A stretch of 64,000 nucleotides of DNA, taken from Copromyces sp. CBS 386.78. Taxonomy: Eukaryota; Ascomycota; Sordariomycetes; Sordariales; Sordariaceae. Under the pieces are notes generated by a model. That model saw only the letters and a list, made by a program, of their open reading frames with translations, had not been told where the DNA came from and searched no databases. The first letter of the stretch is position 1. The number at the start of each line of letters is the position of its first letter. This document shows positions 57,311 to 64,000 of the stretch, in pieces. The stretch is from NCBI GenBank assembly GCA_030685235.1, contig MU839142.1, positions 84,695-148,694 on the forward strand. Direction: 5' to 3'. The translations under genes and the position numbers were made by a program.

Positions 57311-60300
57311 ATGTCCGGCCTCGAAGGCCTCGCAGCCTTCGGGCTCGCGTGCAATGTCATGCAAGCCATCAGTTTCTCCATAGAGATGATCTCTGTCTGT
57401 CGAACCGTGTTCCATAATGGCTCCCCAGATCCCAGCATGGCATCGCTCCTCACCCATTCCACCGACATCACGACAAGCCTTGAACGGTCAATCTCATCCG
57501 CAAGCTCCATCGGCCCAGATGAAAGGAAGCTGCTTGATATTGCTAGAGAATGCCTTGATGTTATTGCGAAACTGAAGATAGAGGTTGGAAAGTGCAGTAG
57601 TTCCTCTGCCAAAGGTAAATACCTTCCCTCCATCGGTTTGGCACTGCAGGCCAAGTGGAAAGAGTCCAAGGTTGCCAAGTTGGAAAGCCAGATGCAGAAG
57701 CATCAAAGGGTTCTCGACTCGGGTCTTCTTGTACATATTTGGTAAGTCCGCTTCACGTACAACGTTATGTCTCCGATTCGCCGCTGACGGGTGGTAATGT
57801 GCGTAGGAAGAAGACCGATGCCACCCAGCTTGGACAAGACGCAGGGTTTCAGCGTCTCGATTCCAACCTCCGCAAATATATCCGCGATGTCTCAGATCGA
57901 TTGAGGGCTGCCGAGGACGAAGCAATACAAACGCGGAAAACGGTCACATCGACCATCATCTCCGAAGCCGCCAAGACCCATGATATGGTTACGCAAACGG
58001 TCACATCGACCATCATCTCCGAAGCCGCGAAGACCCATGATATGGTTACGCAAATGACGCTGGACCAGAGGAAAGCAACATTACTCAAAAGTCGCAATTA
58101 CCCTACAAGAGGTCACCGTTTTGACCAGGTTGCGTTGGCTCATGAGGGAACCTGTCAATGGATCATTCAGAGAAGTCAGCCAAAGCCAAATGATGCCGAC
58201 AATACATTCACTGAACCGAATCATACGCTGGACAAGGAGGATGGCACATTGGATGAGGGAGATACCACATCTGCCTGTCCACATCGCACGCTCGGCGGCT
58301 TTGCTCCTCTCTGGAGTTGTTTCGCTTGTTGGCTGAAATCCGGTGACCAGAAGATTTACTGGGTTCAGGGAAAGGCTGCGTCTGGTAAAAGCACGTTGAT
58401 GAAGTTCCTCTGCACTAAGCCGGACTTATGGTGGCCGCAAGAGGTGGCTTCTCTCAATCCGCCCCTCATAATCCATCACTTCCTCTGGGCTGCCGGTGCA
58501 CCTATCCAGAGGAGCATACGCGGGATTCTCCTACATCTACTCTATCAGCTTCTTTCGAAGAAGGACACGGGACAAGCTCTTCAGAACATCTTCCAAAAAG
58601 TTCCCAGCGCGGAAATTAAGGAGTTTGAGGGAGATTGGACCGGGGAGGAACTCGAGAAAGCTACATTATCCACGCTGGAGCTGCTTGCAACCGCCTCAAC
58701 ACCTATATTTATTTTTTTGGATGGTCTGGATGAGATCGGCGCATCAAATCCCGGCATGTCCGATGATCCCCCAGGTCTTCTTCGCCTTGTGGAAAAGCTG
58801 TCTGCAGTCGATCACGTCAGATTGTGCGTCTCCAGTCGCCCGGAATTTGTCTTCAAAAAGCAGCTGGGCGCCATGCCGTCTCTGCGGCTTCAAGATCTTA
58901 CCCGCCCCGACATGGAGAAATACGCCAAGGATGAGCTGCTCTCCAATGAGGTCGTGGGTCTCAAGGATCAGGCGGAATATCGAAAACTTGTTAACAAGCT
59001 CTGCGACATGTCTGATGGAGTTTTTCTGTGGACTGCCCTTGCGGTCCGAAGCCTATCAAGGGGCCTCACCAACGAAGATGATATATCCGAACTATACGCC
59101 CGGCTGGAGAAGATGCCGAAAGGCTTGTATGCACTCTACAAAGACATGTGGGAGCGTCTTAACGAAGACCAAGATCTTTACAAGAAAGAGGCGGCTCAGT
59201 GCTTCAATTTGGTCATGCATTGGCAGCGCATGCCATCTCACGAATTTTCGAAACGCTGCACCAAATTCCATCTCCTTGCTTCCCTCGACCCATCCATTTC
59301 CCGGGCATGCCTCAATGACGACAAGCCGCGATTTTCCTCGGATTTGGAGGCGGCGTGCAAAAGGATTGGCAAGCGCGTAGAGATACGCAGTGCCGGACTG
59401 TTAGAACTTGGCGATCAAGGCAGCATTGACTTCATTCACCGATCAGCACTCGAGTTCCTGATGGATACCCCGGAGGGTCAGCAAATCATGGCACATGATA
59501 AGTCTACCCCCAATGAGCTCCGGTCATGGCTGCTACAGGCTGATGTCGCCAGAGCCTACCTCAAGTTGATGAAACCCTTTGATCCTCCTATCGTCAAGAA
59601 AAGGGGTGTTGTTCACATTATTATATATCACATCGGGGACATAGACGGTCTCATGCGAGATGTTGACCGGAACTGGGAAGAAAGCGCACTACCGGGCGAC
59701 GTTCAGATAATGCTGCTCGAAGCGTGCAGGCGTATGGCTGAAGCAGAGTGGCGCGCGTGGCTAGGTATTGATCCATTAGTGGATTTCGCAGGCTACAATG
59801 CCGCATATTGCCGACCCAATTTTGTCATTCCTTTCATCCAATATCCTCAATTCAGTCCCTACGCTGAAGTCATCCGGTCACGGTCCTACAGAAGCTACCT
59901 GTTTGTTGTAGCTCTGGCAAATGTCGGAAACGCGCGTACACACCTCTCCAGCATCAAAGTGGTCGAAGCTATTTTAGCTGAAGATCCGTTTCTCGATTTC
60001 CGAGATCATGTTTCGTCCGTTAGTGTGGAAAGCTGCTTCAATGGTGGCCTGAGAAGATCGGCGGACGACGAAAGAACTGCAGTACTGGTCCTATTTACTG
60101 CCTTGAGATCTCCACATCTCTCGGAACTTGAAAAGACGAAGCTCTTGCAGGAGCAACAAGTTTTCCCTAAACCACGGGTAATGGTAGAGAATTTCTTCCA
60201 TCGCTATCCACACAACGAAGAGAAAATACTGCTCCTATTGCACCGGCGTGGGTGGCCGCGGGATGCTTCACCGGGTAGTGACTGCTGGAACATCGACATT

Positions 60301-60906
60301 GAGTATATGGGGCTGGGTAGACGTGTTCCCAGCGCGATGGAACGCGGAAGACATGAGCGCCACTGGGTGTTAATTGAATGCGATACAGCATATGCGGCAG
60401 AGCTTTTGACCCTTGGGTGGGCAGTTCGAGAAGGAAGTACTAGCGAGAACACGGCCAACACAATGACGGACAGGGATGAGATATGGCGACGGCCAGCAGG
60501 ATTGAAGAAGGCTGACCCAAGGATTCTGGCATTTGGCGAGGACTCGTTTTTTAAGAGACCGGCGGAGTATAGGACACCAGCGAATTGCGAGGACGCAAAT
60601 CGCGTGCTGTCTACGCTTGGTAATATTCGTTTGGATCAGAGCGGGATTGGTTTCTTGATTCCTGAGTTAGGAAACACCCTGAATGAAATGATTAAGAGCG
60701 AAGACCCATTGTATCACAAAGAATATCTGAAGCTTGCGAAGGAGAATTCTTTCAATAATTTTGTTGAGGAGTTCATTAGGAGCTTCAAAAAATTGACCTG
60801 CTCGGCAGAGCACTTGGCTTGGATAGCAGAAGAGGAGAAGAAAAGGCGTGAATGGAAGGACCGTCTCCTTCTTAGAACAGCCCAACGCAAGGGCATCACC
60901 AGGTAG
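57311..60906 (+). CDS. NACHT-type NLR (STAND) protein with fungal N-terminal domain
   Basis: Exons 57311-57741 and 57807-60906 encode 1176 aa; the 65-nt intron (GTAAGT, GCTGAC, GCGTAG) restores a Trp codon, LVHIWKKTDA. Residues 1-140 (MSGLEGLAAFGLACNVMQAI) look like the fungal N-terminal domain common in STAND proteins. After a helical stretch with a 19-residue tandem repeat (about 189-226) comes a NACHT NTPase: P-loop VQGKAASGKST near 335, IIHHFLWAAG, GILLHLLYQLL, Walker B IFIFLDGLDE near 452, and LCVSSRPE sensor. The C-terminal 550 residues are helical, with IDFIHRSALEFL (winged-helix-like end of NACHT modules), but no ankyrin, WD or TPR repeats are visible. Such proteins act in fungal non-self recognition and programmed cell death; that role is inferred. 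Bracketed by direct MITE copies. Confidence 0.88.
57940..58053 (+). repeat. 57-bp tandem duplication inside the NLR gene
   Basis: 57940-57996 and 57997-58053 are nearly identical (one base differs: GCCGCCAAG against GCCGCGAAG). Each encodes TVTSTIISEAAKTHDMVTQ. In-frame and in a helical linker before the NACHT domain. Confidence 0.95.
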
Positions 60907-61028
60907 CCGGAATGATATACGGAAGAAGAGTGTACACTGCTATGACATAGAGGTTATTTGAGAGAATATTACTTGCTTCAATTCTCATTATTAACTTCGA
61001 ACACTCCCCTCTCCCCTCCATGTATGTA

Positions 61029-61282
61029 CAATCTAATACTGGTTTGTTTGTTAGCTCGGTACGCCTGGTCTACTGGATGAGATCTGTCTTATAGACACAA
61101 ATAGCTCTGTACGGTTCAAAAGGGCTCTAATGAAAATCAATATCGCATATCAAACTCCCAAAATAGTATATGCAAGGTAAGATACGCCTCGATTATTGAA
61201 CGAAACGAATCATCAAAATGTCGAAACGCCCAAGGAAGTTGACTTGAGGTCTCGAGCTAACAAACAAACCAGTATTAGATTG
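61029..61282. mobile_element. MITE copy 2, right of the NLR gene
   Basis: 254 bp with the same 30-bp inverted repeats and TA flanks (61027-61028 and 61283-61284). Differs from copy 1 by the missing block near its left third and a handful of mostly transition changes. Confidence 0.92.
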
Positions 61283-61309
61283 TACCTCCCATCTCAAACC
61301 ACACACTCC

Positions 61310-62505
61310 TCAAGCCTTCACCCCAAACGTCTCGGCCTTGTACCCACCGGCTAAATACCTCCTCACCCCATCCTCCAACGTGTCCAAATCCGCCTGCTTC
61401 ACCTCCAACACGTCATTATCATTCTTGGGATACAGCGTACCGCCCGTAGCCCAGATCCTGCGCAGGGTGACGGGGGTAGCCTGGGGCTTGGGCTGCGGGT
61501 TGTTGCTGTTCTTGTCCCAGAGGACCTCCTCGAGCTTCTTGATCTCTTCGACAGTGGTGTAGGTGACGTCGAACTTGGCGCCGCCGGTCTGGTTCTCAAA
61601 CTCCTTCAAGACTTGGATGGGGGTTACGACGAAGGATTGCACCTTGAGGGCTTTGCCGAAGGATGCGGCGGGGTGGCGAAGGGTGGCGGTGACGAATTTG
61701 CCGACGCTGTGGTGGTGGTGTTAGGATAGTACCTGTGTGGGGTGACGATAGATGGGAAAGACAAAAAAAGACAAAAAAGAACTTACTCCCACATGGTACA
61801 AAACCCAATCTCCTTGGCCCACCATCCCTTTTCTTCACCCTCACCATTTGTACCCTCAACCTCAACCTTGACAGCTCGCTCTGCGTCATCACCAACAATA
61901 ATATACGCCTTCTTCTCCCCCGGCACAAACCCGCCAGCCCGCTCGTACCCATACCCGCCAGGCGTCGTGTAAAGCCACATGTCAAAGTACGGCCCCGTAA
62001 CCACGTACGTGACTTTCAGCCTGCGCACTTTTTCCGCGATATGTTTCCTCAGCGCCAGCTTGCCCACGTGCGTCGGCTCCTTGTGGCTATCCTCATTATG
62101 CTCCACGTCCGTGCCATACTCGGACGGCAAGAACCACTGCACGCCGCTTTGCGAGTCCTCGGCGGCGTCGATGAGCTTGGGCTGGTGCTGGAGCGTGGCG
62201 CGGCCGAGGCAGGAGATGATGGTGTCGAAGTTGCCGGCTTGGAAGATGTGGGTGAGTTCGGGTTGGGAGAGGGATGCGACGGAGCCGGTTAGGACCTTGA
62301 GGCCTTGGGATTGCCAGTGGGTGATGAGCTTGGCTTTTGAGGAGGATGGGTCGGAGTCCCAGCCTGGACGGGTGAAGAGGGTGAGGGTTGAGTAGGGCGC
62401 GGGAGAGGAGGCGGAGGCAAGGAGGAGGGAGGAGGTGATGTAGGAGCCGATGGTGCCGGTGCCGCCTATGATGAGGACGTTGGTTGGTTTGAAGTCGGTG
62501 GACAT
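61310..62505 (-). CDS. NmrA-like / isoflavone-reductase-type NAD(P)-binding protein
   Basis: Exons 62505-61787 and 61706-61310 encode 371 aa; the 80-nt intron (GTAAGT, ATCCTAACACC, CACCACAG) joins CTMWD to VGKFVT. The N-terminus VLIIGGTGTIGSYITSSLLL is the Rossmann motif (GGTGTIG at 14-20). Further marks: LTLFTRPGW with the cofactor-selecting Arg, TIISCLGRATLQHQPKLIDA, VQWFLPSEYGTDVEHN, and VTGPYFDMWLYT. This is the atypical short-chain dehydrogenase (NmrA/PCBER) class. In such proteins the substrate ranges from phenolics to none (redox sensors), so function is open. It converges with the NLR gene and is divergent from the RPA43-like gene. Confidence 0.9.
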
Positions 62506-63389
62506 CTTGGGTTTGAGGTTGTGGTTGTGGTGGTGAGTGTTCGTTCAGTTTCTGGTGGTTGTGTCAGTCGGGGCTCAGCAGGTCGTGATGGTGTTGAGAT
62601 TCGGAGCTTGAACGAGACGGATGTAAAACGAGATAATGTGTGGTGTAGTGTATAAGTTGAATCTTATTTGGTTCGTAATCCTAGGAATGGATTTCTAAGC
62701 TAAAGATGTCATTACAAAGTGGTTGAAAGATCAATGGACGAAGAGAGAAGTGACATTGGTAACGCTGAGTGAGTGAGTGATCCCACATTGCCCCGCACCG
62801 GGAGCAGTGACACCAGCGGAGATCTCTCGAGACCGCCCGGGATATGGACACGGCATCACGGTCCGGTGATTATTTTATTACCTAAGTTCCTCTCGGGTTT
62901 CGTTGTTCAAGGTATGATACAGGCATTTGAGCATTGGCTCATGTCTAAATGGCGTCGTGTGCCACACAACCAATGCTGGGGAGCTTGAGGTAACTGAAGC
63001 TGGCCGGAGAGGTACCTGCAAGCATTTAGTTACGGGAGTGTTGTCAAGCTTCTGGAGCTCCTGAAATACAGGCGCTGGAGTGTTCGTTTACAGGCATGTC
63101 CAAGACCCTTGCACTGGGGCAGGCAACGGGTCCTCCCATGCAGAAATCGGACCCACTACGCTCAATTCATCCCACGTGATTGGACAGCTCTCTTGCAAAG
63201 CGGATCCGCGGCAGGCAAAGCAATCAACAATTTTTTTGCTTCGCATCGATAATCGCGAATTCCCCTTCTGAGGTCGACTTGAAGGCCCCATTATTCGCAA
63301 ACAAACCACCAAGCCGATTCCACGCGCCGGCGCCAAATTGCCAGTCAACCCCCGCGGTCGCCAACTGAACACATACAGAGTCGCCCATC
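62506..63389. other. Divergent promoter region
   Basis: About 880 bp between the NmrA-like and RPA43-like starts; no gene seen. GTGAGTGAGTGA microrepeat near 62769-62780. Confidence 0.5.
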
Positions 63390-64000
63390 ATGTCGCAATC
63401 AGTAGTCGACTCGCCACCACCCACCACCAAGTCGGAGAAGAAGCACAAGAAGGACAAGAAGCGCTCCAGAGAAGAGGCGGCCGAAGAGGTCCCCGCCGTC
63501 GAGGAAAAGAAGCACAAGAAGTCCAAGTCCGAGTCGCTAGAATCCGAGTCCACCGAGAAAAAGTCAAAGAAGTCGAAAAAGTCAAAGAAGCAAGATGACG
63601 AGGATGTGAAGGAGAAGAAGAAGTCCAAGAAGAGCAAGGTAGAGGCCGAGCCAGAGTCTGAGGAGGAGGAGGAGGAGGAGGCCGTCGCATCAGAATCCGA
63701 GGCCGAGGAGGAAAAGAAAAAGTCCAAGAAGAGCAAGGACAAGAAGGACAAGAAGGACAAAAAGGACAAGAAGAAGAAGCAGCGACAAGCATCTGCCACC
63801 CCCGAGCCCGAGCCCGAAACCACAACCGATGCGATGGACGTGGACCCGATCCCCACCGACGACGACGCCGCCGACTTCCCCTTCTACACCCAGGTGCACT
63901 CCCTCTACGTGCCCTTCTACCCCTGCGGCTTCGACAAGCCCCTCACCAACATCGCCGCCCAACACCTCGAACCGCTGCTCAACCACTACTCCCCCGTCCT
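63390..64000 (+). CDS. RPA43: RNA polymerase I subunit RPA43-like protein, 5' part
   Basis: ATG at 63390 opens a frame still open at the right edge (203 codons seen). Residues 1-150 are a Lys/Glu/Ser-rich disordered leader (KSEKKHKKDKKRSREE, EEEEEEEAVASESEAEEEKK, KKDKKDKKDKKKKQRQ). The folded part then starts: FPFYTQVHSLYVPFYPCGFD, then KPLTNIAAQHLEPLLNHYSP, which fits the Rpb7-like N-terminal domain of Rpa43 (yeast VSLYVSLAPMYLENPLQGIM and QHLNPLVMKY). Rpa43 pairs with Rpa14 as the Pol I stalk and contacts Rrn3. Many fungi have basic/acidic runs in Pol I subunits. The OB domain lies beyond the window, so the assignment rests on the first half of the fold. Confidence 0.75.
   Translation, partial: MSQSVVDSPPPTTKSEKKHKKDKKRSREEAAEEVPAVEEKKHKKSKSESLESESTEKKSKKSKKSKKQDDEDVKEKKKSKKSKVEAEPESEEEEEEEAVASESEAEEEKKKSKKSKDKKDKKDKKDKKKKQRQASATPEPEPETTTDAMDVDPIPTDDDAADFPFYTQVHSLYVPFYPCGFDKPLTNIAAQHLEPLLNHYSPV

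Noticed and set aside
57655..57806. Extension of NLR exon 2 upstream in its own frame
   Set aside because: This would replace the well-formed N-terminal domain of exon 1; the GTAAGT/GCTGAC/TAG intron gives an in-frame join instead.

Overview
The window looks like nuclear DNA of a filamentous ascomycete, most probably Neurospora or a close Sordariales relative. This rests on four things visible here: intron-poor genes with short introns (about 48 to 240 nt) and GCTAAC or ACTAAC-type branch sites; GC-rich, C-ending codon use in genes; two sharply bounded AT-rich tracts whose decay is C-to-T/G-to-A, as expected of repeat-induced point mutation (RIP); and a set of fungal orthologues. No operons or bacterial features are present. 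Species is inference.

Layout, left to right. 0-17.4 kb is gene-rich: a partial hypothetical gene (-), a coiled-coil protein (+), two small hypothetical spliced genes (divergent pair at 4.0-5.7 kb), a Dug1-type Cys-Gly dipeptidase (+), a yippee-type zinc protein (-), ornithine decarboxylase antizyme with a +1 programmed frameshift (+), the bifunctional histidine enzyme HIS7 (-), and a TFIIIC subunit-6-like protein (+). HIS7 and the TFIIIC gene share a 403-bp divergent promoter holding a perfect Gcn4/CPC1-type site.

17.63-20.93 kb is a complete but RIP-destroyed pogo/Fot1-like DNA transposon with 92-bp terminal inverted repeats and a TA target duplication. 21.7-26.1 kb carries VPS62 (+) and a secreted proteinase K-type subtilase (-). 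26.1-34.0 kb is gene-poor, with a small MITE, a tRNA-Ser(AGA) and simple repeats. 34.0-49 kb holds a long FAD monooxygenase-like protein, an APC amino-acid permease (-), SGF29 of the SAGA complex (+), an ARF6-type GTPase (+), a hypothetical glutamine-rich protein (-) and the Mediator kinase SSN3/CDK8 (-). 49.6-55.8 kb has ARP2 (-), a second RIP-affected TA-flanked element (1.1 kb), an Asp/Glu/hydantoin racemase-family protein (+) and an MFS sugar-porter-family transporter (-). 57.3-60.9 kb is a NACHT-type NLR gene bracketed by two direct copies of one MITE, then an NmrA-like reductase (-) and the start of an RNA polymerase I RPA43-like gene (+) running off the right edge.

The genes are mostly independent housekeeping loci (histidine synthesis, glutathione turnover, polyamine control, Pol I/Pol III transcription, SAGA and Mediator, actin and ARF trafficking). 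The most interesting points are the antizyme recoding site with a hairpin abutting it, two genes (SSN3 and SGF29) whose TAG stop is followed by a long in-frame, coding-looking extension, the MITE-bracketed NLR, and the fossil transposons.
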